Shown here piece by piece: positions 1-7,904 of a DNA stretch of 64,000 nucleotides; position 1 is the stretch's first letter, and each line of letters begins with the position of its first letter. The translations under genes were made by a program, and so were the position numbers. This stretch comes from JACVRW01 sp963746825 (GTDB taxonomy: Bacteria; Actinomycetota; Thermoleophilia; Solirubrobacterales; Thermoleophilaceae): positions 682,001 through 746,000 of the forward strand of contig CAVVCU010000005.1 in NCBI GenBank assembly GCA_963746825.1. Direction: 5' to 3'. The notes under the pieces are model-generated. The model searched no databases. It saw only the letters and a list, made by a program, of their open reading frames with translations, and was not told the DNA's origin.

Positions 1-114
1 CAAATCACCGACGGAGGGCCTGCGAACGGCTTCACAGAGCGGTTTGTGACGCTCCCAGAGCCTGGACGGCCGACCCCACCGAGGCCGGCCCCGGCTCCGG
101 CCCGGCGCGCTTGA
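1..114 (+). CDS. C-terminal tail of an unidentified protein (partial)
   Basis: An open frame enters from the left edge and stops at TGA 112-114, giving about 37 residues. It ends in a Pro/Ala/Arg-rich tail (PAPAPARRA). Codon third positions are GC-rich, as expected for coding sequence here, and the frame is followed at once by a hairpin. Nothing in the tail identifies a family. It could equally be a chance open frame in GC-rich DNA, so this is a weak call. Confidence 0.3.
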   Translation, partial: QITDGGPANGFTERFVTLPEPGRPTPPRPAPAPARRA

Positions 115-127
115 GCCCCACTGACGG

Positions 128-150
128 CGCCGGCAGGCTAGGTGCCGGTG
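128..150. terminator. Hairpin between convergent genes (possible bidirectional terminator)
   Basis: An 8-bp stem (128-135 with 143-150, one G-U pair) closes a 7-base loop. The loop contains the stop codon of the minus-strand recombinase-like gene (CTA at 138-140). It lies 14 bases past the stop of the partial plus-strand frame. There is no U-tract. The hairpin is seen in the sequence; its use as a terminator is inferred from position only. Confidence 0.3.
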
Positions 151-1091
151 GGCCGCAGCCCACCAGGGCCGGGCAGATGCTCGAGGCTGCGGGCACGGCC
201 CGGGCGCTTGTATCCCGCCGCGGCCTGGACGCTCGAGGGCCGCCAGTGCGCCCCGCCGCGCAGCGTCGCCACGCCCTCGGCGTTCAGCTGGTCGGCTATG
301 GACTGCAGAGTCATCCCCTCGACGCGCATGAGGGCGATGCGCTCACGCAGCTCGGGCCGGTCGGCCACCGACGGCGGCCCGGCGCCCGCCCCCTTCGCCC
401 GCGCGGCGGCCAGCCCGCGACGCGTGCGCTCCGCCAGCTTGCGGCCCTGGAGCTCGCCCGCGGCGGCAAGCGCACGGGCCGCCACCTTGCCCGTCTTGGT
501 GTGCGTATCGAGCTCGAGGTCCGCGGCCACCAGACGGCGGCCGTCGCGGTCGAACCAGGAGATGAGGGTGCCCACTGCCGCGGCCGAGCGCCCGAGACGC
601 TCCAGGCCCGCCACCACCATGCAGGACGCCTCACCGGCCACGATCTGCTCCAGCACGTGCTGCAGCCCGGGCCGCTCCAGGTCCCCGGCGGCCGGGGTCT
701 CGACGTCGCGGACTACGCAAACCAGCTCGAGCCCGCGATCCTCGGCCGCCCGCTGGATCGCCTTCGTCTGGTTGCCGACCTCGATCGGAGTGGAGCCGTT
801 GGCGCCGGCGGGCACCAGCACGTACCCGAGCGCTCGCGGCCGGCTCGTCTCCGGACGCGCGTCGATCTCCGACTCGGCCACCCAGAAGAGCCGCTGGCGC
901 CGGCGGTCGAGGACCAGGTAGTGCGCCTCCTCCGTCGAGTCGGGGGCGTGCTGGCGTGCGTATAGCTGCCCTTCGAACTCGCCGACTCGCGGATCCGCGG
1001 ATCGACCGCGGACGAGCGGGTGGTGTTCGAGAGTCTTGAATTCCGTGTCGCGGCTGACCCCAGCCTGCGACGCCAACCTGCTTTTTCCCAT
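138..1091 (-). CDS. Serine recombinase-like protein, probably catalytically dead
   Basis: The 317-aa product has three parts. Residues 1 to about 85 are an unrecognised N-terminal region. Then comes a resolvase-type domain with the features RPGLQHVL, a hydrophobic strand and LERLGRS. The C-terminal region is helical and basic, like the DNA-binding part of serine recombinases (IALMRVEGMTLQSIADQL resembles a helix-turn-helix). Active family members begin the domain with Y-x-R-x-S, where Ser is the nucleophile; here the segment reads YVLVPAG, so both that Arg and the Ser are missing. The later Arg pair (ERLGRS) remains. It is therefore probably a DNA-binding regulator or a decayed recombinase, not an active enzyme. 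The ATG at 1091 follows a GGAG only two bases upstream, so the true start may be internal. It is divergent from the CBS gene. Confidence 0.65.
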   Translation of the reverse strand: MGKSRLASQAGVSRDTEFKTLEHHPLVRGRSADPRVGEFEGQLYARQHAPDSTEEAHYLVLDRRRQRLFWVAESEIDARPETSRPRALGYVLVPAGANGSTPIEVGNQTKAIQRAAEDRGLELVCVVRDVETPAAGDLERPGLQHVLEQIVAGEASCMVVAGLERLGRSAAAVGTLISWFDRDGRRLVAADLELDTHTKTGKVAARALAAAGELQGRKLAERTRRGLAAARAKGAGAGPPSVADRPELRERIALMRVEGMTLQSIADQLNAEGVATLRGGAHWRPSSVQAAAGYKRPGRARSLEHLPGPGGLRPTGT

Positions 1092-1118
1092 TACTCCAAG
1101 CTCTAACGCAATGGGCGT

Positions 1119-1142
1119 CGATTTGGATCACCTCGATTTGGA
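1119..1142. repeat. 9-bp direct repeat upstream of the transsulfuration genes
   Basis: The 9-mer CGATTTGGA occurs at 1119-1127 and again at 1134-1142, offset by 15 bases, between the start of the recombinase-like gene and the chosen start of the CBS gene. The segment is visibly less GC-rich than its surroundings. Tandem sites on nearly the same helix face can be an operator. No regulator can be assigned. If translation of CBS begins at the in-frame ATG 1111 instead, the repeat would be inside the gene. Confidence 0.35.
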
Positions 1143-1161
1143 GGCTCTATGGTGGGGCGAG

Positions 1162-2548
1162 ATGGAGGCCGCCGCGCACACCGCCGTCGACATCAAGGAG
1201 TCCATCCTCGACGCGGTGGGCGAGACGCCGCTCGTGCGTCTCTCACGCCTCGGGCGTGATCTGAAGCCGCAGTTGGTGGCCAAGGTGGAGGCGCTGAACC
1301 CGGGCGGCTCCATCAAGGATCGCGTGGCGGTGGCGCTGATCGAGGCCGCCGAGCGCAGCGGCAACCTCAAGCCGGGCGGGACGATCGTGGAGCCCACGAG
1401 CGGCAACACCGGCACCGGCCTGGCCATCGCCGCCTCACTGCGCGGCTACCGCGTGATCGCGGTGATGCCCGACAAGATGTCCAAGGAGAAGATCGACCTG
1501 CTGAGGGCCTACGGCGCGGAGGTGGTGGTGGCGCCCACCGAGGTCCCCCCCGACTCGCCCGAGTCCTACTACCGGGTGGCCGACCGGCTGACCCAGGAGA
1601 TCCCCGGCGCCTTTCAGCCCAACCAGTACCGCAACGCGGCCAACCCGGCCGCCCACTACGCGAGCACCGGGCCGGAGCTGTGGCGCCAGTCGGGCGGCCA
1701 GATCACCCACCTGGTGGCGGGCGTGGGCACCGGCGGCACCATCACCGGGGCCGGGCGCTACCTGCGCGAGCAGAAGCCCGACATACAGATCATCGGCGCC
1801 GACCCCGTGGGTTCGATCTACTCCAATCCGGAGGTCAAGCCCTACCTCGTGGAGGGTGTGGGCGAGGACTTCTGGCCCGAGACCTACGACCCCTCGATCG
1901 TCGACCGCTACATCACGGTGTCGGACAAGGACTCGTTCCTGTGGACGCGCCGGCTGGCCGAGACGGAGGGCATCCTCGCCGGCGGCTCGTGCGGCCTCGC
2001 CCTCTGCGCCGCCTACCAGGTGGCCCAGGAGATCGACGACCCCGCGGCGATGGTCGTCACCATCCTGCCCGACGGCGGGCGCTCCTACCTCTCGAAGATC
2101 TACAACGACGCCTGGATGCGCCAGTACGGATTTCTCGAGCGCGACACCGAGCTCACCGTGGGCGACGTCCTGCGGCGCAAGCACGACGAGGGCGAGATCC
2201 CGGACCTGCTCACGGTCAAGACGGACGCCCGCGGGCGCGAGGCCGTCTCCCTGCTGCACCAGCACCGGGTCTCCCAGCTGCCCGGTGGTGTCGGCACACG
2301 ATCCGCACACCGTGGTCGGCTCGGTGAGCGAACGCGGCCTCCTGCGTCACGCCATGGACGACCCGGCGCTGCTCGGCGTCCAGATCATCGAGCTCATGGA
2401 GGCGCCGTTCCCCGCCGTGGCCGCCGGCGACGGCGTGCGCGGAGCGGTGGAGCTGCTGGCCCGCCGGGAGGCGCTGCTGGTGAACATGGACGGCCGCGCG
2501 GCGGGCATCCTCACCCGGGCCGACCTGCTCGACTCGCTGGCCCGGTGA
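1162..2548 (+). CDS. Cystathionine beta-synthase (interrupted by a one-base frameshift)
   Basis: PLP enzyme condensing serine and homocysteine to cystathionine, the first step of transsulfuration. The catalytic domain is intact: LNPGGSIKDR carries the PLP lysine (about K52) and PTSGNTG is the substrate loop. The C-terminal half is a Bateman module (two CBS motifs), as in full-length CBS rather than CysK. Reading is open to codon 2281-2283 and then continues in the next frame from 2285 (VVSAHDPHTVVG onward), so one extra G at 2284/2285 splits the gene. Without it the product is 461 aa. ATG 1162 was chosen because it leads directly into the conserved DIKESILDAVGETPL segment and has GGGG upstream; in-frame ATG 1111 is the alternative. 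The next gene starts on the stop codon (GTGA). A real pseudogene cannot be excluded, but similar shifts in three other genes suggest sequencing error. Confidence 0.85.
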
Positions 2549-3633
2549 GCCGCCTCCCCGACGACGCCCGCTTCGCCACCCGGGCCGTTCACGCCGGCCT
2601 GGAGCCCGATCCGTCGTTCGGCTCGGTCATCCCGCCCATCCACCAGACCTCGACCTACGTTCAGCCGGCGCCCGGCCAGTTCGTGGAGGACTACGACTAC
2701 GCGCGCTCGGCCAATCCCACCCGTGCCGCGCTGGAGCGCGCTCTCGGCGACCTCGAGGGCGGGCTGGCCTCGAGCTTCTCCAGCGGGATGGCGGCCACGC
2801 ACGCCCTGCTCAGCGCCCACTGCCGCGCCGGCGACCACGTGATCCTGCCCCGCGACCTCTACGGCGGCACCTACCGCCTGGTGGACAAGGTCATGACGCG
2901 CTTCGGGCTGTCGTACGACATGGTCGACCAGACCGACCTCCAGGCACTCGAGCGCGCCCTGCGGCCCGAGACGACCCTGATCTGGGTCGAGACCCCCACC
3001 AACCCGCTGCTCAACGTGGTCGACATCGAGGCCGTCGTGGAGCGCCGCGGCGGCGCGATCGTGGCCGTCGACAACACCTTCGCCACCCCGGTGATTCAGC
3101 GGCCACTCGAGCAGGGTGCGGACGCCGTGGTGCACTCGGCCACCAAGTACCTGGGCGGCCACTCCGACGTGGTCGGCGGCGCCGTGGTGGTGGCCGAGCG
3201 CGAGTTGCACAACCAGGTGCGCTTCGTCCAGAACGCGGTGGGCGCCGTGCCCGGGCCGTTCGACTGCTTCCTCGTCCACCGCGGCCTGCGCACCCTGCAC
3301 CTGCGGGTGGCGGCCCACACCGAGAACGGGCGCGCGGTGAGCGAGTTCCTCTCGGGGGCCGGCGGGGTGACGGACGTGCGCTGGCCGGGCTTCGGAGGCA
3401 TGGTCTCCTTCCGCCACCCGGACGCCACGCGGATCGCCGCCGCCACCGCGATCTTCGCGCTGGCCGAGTCGCTGGGCGGCGTCGAGTCGCTGATCGAGGT
3501 GCCCCAGGCCATGACCCACCAGTCGGTCGAGGACTCCGACGCCGCGGTTCCCGCCGACCTGGTGCGCCTGTCCTGTGGAGTGGAGGCGCCGGAGGACCTG
3601 GTGGACGACCTGCGAAGGGCGCTCGCGCGGTGA
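2545..3633 (+). CDS. Cystathionine gamma-synthase/gamma-lyase family PLP enzyme
   Basis: Cys/Met-metabolism PLP enzyme of 362 aa. The family signature YARSANPTR and the PLP lysine motif HSATKYLGGHSD (about K201) are present. It starts at GTG 2545, overlapping the CBS stop by four bases, so the two are co-translated. Next to CBS it most likely acts as cystathionine gamma-lyase (cysteine from cystathionine), but gamma-synthase activity cannot be ruled out from sequence. It is about 20 residues shorter than usual. The stretch between the WPG and GFGGMVSF motifs, where relatives have a PGLpsHP..QM segment, is missing in frame. That is either a true lineage deletion or lost sequence, and it might affect the active-site entrance. 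Confidence 0.88.
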   Translation: MSRLPDDARFATRAVHAGLEPDPSFGSVIPPIHQTSTYVQPAPGQFVEDYDYARSANPTRAALERALGDLEGGLASSFSSGMAATHALLSAHCRAGDHVILPRDLYGGTYRLVDKVMTRFGLSYDMVDQTDLQALERALRPETTLIWVETPTNPLLNVVDIEAVVERRGGAIVAVDNTFATPVIQRPLEQGADAVVHSATKYLGGHSDVVGGAVVVAERELHNQVRFVQNAVGAVPGPFDCFLVHRGLRTLHLRVAAHTENGRAVSEFLSGAGGVTDVRWPGFGGMVSFRHPDATRIAAATAIFALAESLGGVESLIEVPQAMTHQSVEDSDAAVPADLVRLSCGVEAPEDLVDDLRRALAR

Positions 3634-4508
3634 GCGGACCCCCGGAGCTCGCCGGGGTCGAGCACCGCTACGTCGACGCCGGCGGCCTGCGCGTCCACGT
3701 GGCCGAGGCCGGCGAGGGGCCCCCGCTCCTACTCCTCCACGGCTGGCCCCAGCACTGGTGGTGCTGGCGGTACGTGATCCCGCGTCTGGCCGAGCACCAC
3801 CGGGTGATCGCCCCCGACCTGCGCGGCCACGGGTGGACGGGCGCCCCGGGCGGCGGGTACGCCAAGGAAACGCTCGCGTCGGACGTGCTGGCCCTGCTCG
3901 ATGCCCTGGAAGTGGGGCGGGTGGGCCTGATCGGGCACGATTGGGGGGGCTGGGTGGGCTTTCTGCTCTGTCTGCGCGCTCCCGAGCGCTTCGAGCGCTT
4001 CCTCGCGCTCAACACCGCGCACCCCTGGCCGGCCACCGACGCACGCAACCTCCTGAGCCTCTGGCGCTTTGCGTACATGTTCGCGATCGGGGCACCGGCC
4101 GCCGGGCCCCGGCTGATGCGCGCCCAGGCCGGCCCGCTGATGGAGCGGGCCCTGCGCGGCAGCGCGGTCTCGCCCGACGCGTTCTCCGACGACGACATCG
4201 AGATCTTCGCCGAGCGCTGGCGCGATCCGGCGCGCGCCCGCGCCTCGTCGCTGCTCTACCGCACGTTCGTCCTGCGCGAGCAGCTGCCGATCGCGCGCGG
4301 GCGTTACCGCTCGCAACGGCTGCGTACGCCCACCCGGATGCTGTTCGGCGTGGAGGACCCCGTGATCACGCCGCGCATGCTCGAGGGCTACCAGCCCTAC
4401 GCCGACGACATGAGCATCGAGCTGGTCGAGGACGCCGGGCACTTCATCGCCGAGGACCGCCCCGGCCTCGTGGCCGAGCGGGCGCTGGACCTCTTCGCTA
4501 CAGGCTGA
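3630..4508 (+). CDS. Alpha/beta hydrolase, epoxide hydrolase/haloalkane dehalogenase-like
   Basis: The 292-aa single-domain alpha/beta hydrolase has an oxyanion motif HGWP (37-40) and a nucleophile elbow GHDWGG with Asp at about 104. The catalytic His lies in EDAGHFIAED near the C-terminus. An Asp nucleophile and the HGWP motif are typical of epoxide hydrolases and dehalogenases, not of serine esterases. There is no signal peptide, so it is probably cytoplasmic. It begins at GTG 3630 on the stop codon of the MetB-like gene (GTGA overlap) and is the third gene of the operon, but no link to sulfur metabolism is evident. It overlaps the convergent serA gene by 11 bases. The substrate is unknown. 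Confidence 0.85.
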   Translation: MSGPPELAGVEHRYVDAGGLRVHVAEAGEGPPLLLLHGWPQHWWCWRYVIPRLAEHHRVIAPDLRGHGWTGAPGGGYAKETLASDVLALLDALEVGRVGLIGHDWGGWVGFLLCLRAPERFERFLALNTAHPWPATDARNLLSLWRFAYMFAIGAPAAGPRLMRAQAGPLMERALRGSAVSPDAFSDDDIEIFAERWRDPARARASSLLYRTFVLREQLPIARGRYRSQRLRTPTRMLFGVEDPVITPRMLEGYQPYADDMSIELVEDAGHFIAEDRPGLVAERALDLFATG

Positions 4509-6099
4509 TCGTGCGCCCGGCGGTGAAGCCGCCGCCGCCCACGATCCGGTCGACCACTTCCTGGGGCACCGGGGAGTCGGTGGTCACCAGCATCGTGGCC
4601 ACGCCGCCCACGTGGTCGGCGTCGGGGCGCCGGCCCACGGCAGCGGCGCTGATGTTGATCCCGCTCTCCCCGAACAGGCTCCCCACGCGGCCGATCATCC
4701 CGGGCTGGTCGACGTAGCGGAACACGGCCAGGTTGGGCTCGAGCTGGATGTTGAACCGCGAGCCCCATGCCTCGAGGAGGTGCGGGCGGTGCTGTTGTCC
4801 CAGAGCGGTGCCGGTGACCCGCGTGCGGGAACCGCCGCTGACCACCGTCACGCGCACCAGATCCGTGAAGTCACGCGCCTGGGCGGAGCTCGTCTGGGAG
4901 ATGTGGATCCCGCGCTCCTCGGCCAGGGCGGGAGCGTTCACGTCGTTCACGTCCTCCTCGATGTTTCCCGACAGGGCGCCCTTGAGCACCTGCACGGTGA
5001 GCAGGCGGGTGTCGCGCCCGGCGATGCGCCCCAGGCACTCGATCTCCAGCCCGTCGAACGACGTTCCCTCGGCCAGGGTCACGGCGATCCGGCCGAGGTC
5101 GCGCGCCAACGGCAGGAAGGGACCCAGCACCTCCACGTCCTCGCTGGGGATGGACGGCACGTTCACCGCGCTCGTCACCACCCCGCCCGTGAGGGCGGCC
5201 ACCACCTGCTCGGCCGCCTGGTAGCCGGCGCGGTCGGTGGCCTCGGCCGTGGAGGCGCCCAGGTGCGGGGTCACCACCACGTTGGGATACTCGAACAGCG
5301 GGTTGGAGGTCACCGGCTCCTCACGGAACACGTCGAGCGCGGCGCCCGCCACCTTGCCCGAGTCGAGCGCCGCCACCAGGTCCTCCTCCACCATCAGCTT
5401 GCCGCGCGCGACGTTGACCACGCGCACGCCGTCCTTCATCTGCGCGAACGCCTCGGCGTCGAGCCAGTTCTCGGTGTCGGCCGTGACCGGCAGGTGGATG
5501 GTGATGAAGTCGGCCTGGGCGTAGAGCGCCTCGGCGGTGTCGGCGCGCTCGACCCCGAGCTCGCGGAAGCGCTCGCCGGCGGTGTACACGTCGAAGGCCA
5601 CCACCCGCATCCCGAAGCTGATCGCGCGCTGGGCGACCAACTGCCCGATGCGCCCGAAACCGAGCACGCCCAGGGTCTTCTCGTAGAGCTCGACGCCGCT
5701 GAAGCGAGAGCGCTCCCACTTCCCGGCGGTGAGCGACCCGTGAGCCTGGGGCACCTTGCGGGCCAGGGCAAGCAGCATGGCGAGCGTGTGCTCGGCCGCG
5801 GTGATCACGTTGGACTGGGGCGCGTTGGCCACCACCACACCGCGCTTGGTGGCCGCCTCCACGTCGACGTTGTCCACCCCCACCCCGGCGCGGCCGACCA
5901 CCTTGAGGTTGTCGGCCTTGGCCAGCAGCTCGGCGGTCAGCCGGGTGGCCGAGCGGATCAGTAGCCCGTCGAACTCACCGATGCGGCCCTCGAGCTCGGC
6001 GGCGTCCCAGCCGGTCCCCAGCTCGACGTCGAAGCCCGCGCCGCGCAGCAGCTCGAGCCCGGAGTCGCCGATGCTCTCGCTGACGAGGACCTTGGCCAC
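4498..6099 (-). CDS. serA: D-3-phosphoglycerate dehydrogenase
   Basis: First enzyme of serine synthesis: 3-phosphoglycerate to 3-phosphohydroxypyruvate with NAD. The 533-aa protein is the long form: catalytic and NAD domains (GFGRIG at about 147-152; Arg in VARGK about 232, Glu about 261, His in TPHLG about 279), then the intervening (ASB) domain and a C-terminal ACT domain (VDQPGMIGRVG) expected to bind serine for feedback control. GTG 6099 was chosen because the family N-terminus AKVLVSESI follows directly. The open frame extends 22 codons further, but that part runs into the preceding gene, whose stop lies 4 bases before this GTG. Last gene of the menE-ilvC-serA operon. Confidence 0.95.
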   Translation of the reverse strand: MAKVLVSESIGDSGLELLRGAGFDVELGTGWDAAELEGRIGEFDGLLIRSATRLTAELLAKADNLKVVGRAGVGVDNVDVEAATKRGVVVANAPQSNVITAAEHTLAMLLALARKVPQAHGSLTAGKWERSRFSGVELYEKTLGVLGFGRIGQLVAQRAISFGMRVVAFDVYTAGERFRELGVERADTAEALYAQADFITIHLPVTADTENWLDAEAFAQMKDGVRVVNVARGKLMVEEDLVAALDSGKVAGAALDVFREEPVTSNPLFEYPNVVVTPHLGASTAEATDRAGYQAAEQVVAALTGGVVTSAVNVPSIPSEDVEVLGPFLPLARDLGRIAVTLAEGTSFDGLEIECLGRIAGRDTRLLTVQVLKGALSGNIEEDVNDVNAPALAEERGIHISQTSSAQARDFTDLVRVTVVSGGSRTRVTGTALGQQHRPHLLEAWGSRFNIQLEPNLAVFRYVDQPGMIGRVGSLFGESGINISAAAVGRRPDADHVGGVATMLVTTDSPVPQEVVDRIVGGGGFTAGRTISL

Positions 6100-6103
6100 T
6101 GGT

Positions 6104-7288
6104 TCAGGCCGGCTGGGCGACCGGCATGCCCGCCTCGGCGAAGACCCGCTGGGCCGCCGCGACACCCACGCCGAGCTCGAGCTCGTGCCCGAGCTCGCGC
6201 AGAGCCAGCTCGAAGGCGGCCATCGTGACCACGATGTCCATGGCGCCGAAGTATCCGCAGTGGGCCACGCGGGCGATCTTGCCCTTGAGCCGGCCCTGGC
6301 CGCCGGCGATGGTCACGCCGAAGCGGTCGCGCATCAGCTTGGGCACGGCGGCCCCGTCGATCGCGTCGGGCAGGCAGATGGCCGTGACCACGTTGGAGTG
6401 GTCGTCGTTGTCGCCGAGCAGCTCCAGGTCGAGCGCCCTCGCGGCCTCCCGCGTGGCGCGACCGAGCAGGCGATGGCGCGCGAAGACGTCCTCCAGGCCT
6501 TCGTCAACGATCATCCCGAGCGCCACGTCGAGCGCGAGCACGGTGCTGACCGCCGGGGTGAACGGGCTGTCCGGCGGGTCCTTGCGCTGGCCGCTGAGCG
6601 TGCGCTCCCAGTCGAAGTAGTAGCGGCGCCCCGGTGACGCGAACGCCCTCTGCAGGGCGGCCTCGTTGGCGCTGGCGAAGCCGAGGCCGGGAGGCGCCAT
6701 CAGTGCCTTCTGGGAGCCGGCCACCACCACGTCGACGCCCCAGCTGTCCTGGGGCAGCGACACCGCTCCCAGGCCCGACACGGCGTCGACGACGATGAGC
6801 GCACCGTGGCGGTGGCACACCGCCGTCAGCGCGCGGATGTCGTTGATCACGCCGGTCGAGGTCTCGGAGAACGTGGTGAACACCACCTCGACGCCCTCGC
6901 GCTCGGTCAGCCGGCGATCGAGCTCCGCGGGATCGACCTTGCGCCCCCACTCGGTCTCCCAGTGCTCGGTGCGAGCGCCGTAGGCCTCGCACAGCTCCGC
7001 CCAGCGCTCGCCGAACTTGCCGCACGAGGCCACCAGGGCCGGCTCGCCGGGACGGACCAGGTTGGCCACGGCCGACTCCATCGCTCCGCTGCCCGAGGCG
7101 GCGAAGGTGAGCACGTCGTTCTCGGTCTGGAAGACCTCCTTGAGGCGTCCGAGCACCCGGGCGTAGACCTCGATGAAGGCCGGGGCACGGTGGTAGAGCA
7201 TCGGCTCCGCCATAGCCTGTGACACCGCCGGGGGCAGCGGCGTGGGCCCCGCGGTCATCAGATATTGCTTCTGAAACGGGTCGGCCAT
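6104..7288 (-). CDS. Class V (AGXT-type) aminotransferase paired with serA
   Basis: The 394-aa fold-type I aminotransferase belongs to the alanine-glyoxylate/serine-pyruvate group. The N-terminal TAGPTPLPP motif is typical, and the PLP lysine is in AGSQKALMAPPG (about K194). The stop is four bases before serA. Known relatives use serine, alanine, glyoxylate or phosphohydroxypyruvate. Position suggests it supplies the transamination step of serine synthesis, in place of SerC, or interconverts serine and hydroxypyruvate; this is inference. The true start is ATG 7288: the longer open frame upstream belongs to a frameshifted neighbouring gene. Confidence 0.9.
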   Translation of the reverse strand: MADPFQKQYLMTAGPTPLPPAVSQAMAEPMLYHRAPAFIEVYARVLGRLKEVFQTENDVLTFAASGSGAMESAVANLVRPGEPALVASCGKFGERWAELCEAYGARTEHWETEWGRKVDPAELDRRLTEREGVEVVFTTFSETSTGVINDIRALTAVCHRHGALIVVDAVSGLGAVSLPQDSWGVDVVVAGSQKALMAPPGLGFASANEAALQRAFASPGRRYYFDWERTLSGQRKDPPDSPFTPAVSTVLALDVALGMIVDEGLEDVFARHRLLGRATREAARALDLELLGDNDDHSNVVTAICLPDAIDGAAVPKLMRDRFGVTIAGGQGRLKGKIARVAHCGYFGAMDIVVTMAAFELALRELGHELELGVGVAAAQRVFAEAGMPVAQPA

Positions 7289-7305
7289 CGAACCGGCGAG
7301 AATAG

Positions 7306-7894
7306 CTAGCCGATGAGCAGGCGCACGCCGCTTGCCGCGACGCGCACCAGGGAAGTGACCGAGTCCGGGTTGTCGAACTCGTCCTCGAGGTCCTGGCGGA
7401 ACTCGTCGTCGGTCGCCGCGGCCACGATGATCAGCGTCCAGACCACGGTGGCCAGCACGGCCAGCACCAGGCCGACGATGCCGATGATGAAGCCCGCTTG
7501 GGCCAGGCCCTTGTGCTTCTGGGTCTCGCCGCGGTCGACCTTGGCCTTGCCCTTGCGCGAGCACGACGATGCCGGCGATCGAGCAGCCGATGGAGACGAG
7601 GGAGGAGATGCCGCCGGAGAAGAGCAGCAGGCCGGCCGAGACGAGAGAGAGCACGAACCCGGTGACCGCCGGGCCGTTGTCGGGCTGGGGCGGCGGCGGG
7701 TAGCCCCAACCGGGCGGCGGCGCCTGTGGCTGCTGCCAGCCGTAGGCCGGATAGCCGGGCGGCGGGGGCTGCGGAGGGGTCGGGTAGGCCGGAGGCGGGG
7801 GCGCCTGGGGCGCCTGGGGCGCGGGGCCCGGTCCGAGCTCGGGCTCCGGCCCGGCGGGCTCGGGAGGAAGGAAGTCGCGGCGCTCCTCGTTCAC
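7306..7894 (-). CDS. Proline-rich DUF4190-like membrane protein (frameshifted)
   Basis: The N-terminal 70 residues are Pro/Gly/Tyr/Gln-rich, like the cytoplasmic tails of many actinobacterial small membrane proteins. Two hydrophobic helices follow: one around AVTGFVLSLVSAGLLLF with its loop, and one with GIVGLVLAVLATVVW in the shifted frame. A short acidic tail completes a DUF4190-like architecture. The frame is broken after GIVVL near 7556. Removing one base restores RKGKAKVDRGETQKHKGLAQ and gives 195 aa ending at TAG 7306-7308. The start is GTG 7894, ten bases after the ilvC stop. The gene lies between ilvC and the aminotransferase; its function is unknown. Confidence 0.6.
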
Positions 7895-7904
7895 CGTCGG
7901 CCCA

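Noticed and set aside
1036..3633. A single 865-aa reading frame joining CBS and the MetB-like enzyme
   Set aside because: The frame joins them only because the extra base near 2284 moves CBS into a wrong frame (an Arg/Gly-rich stretch) before it meets the MetB GTG. Two genes with a GTGA overlap explain all conserved residues.
4612..5964. A 450-aa open frame opposite serA
   Set aside because: Its composition (His/Gly/Arg/Val) is the mirror of serA codons and it has no family features.
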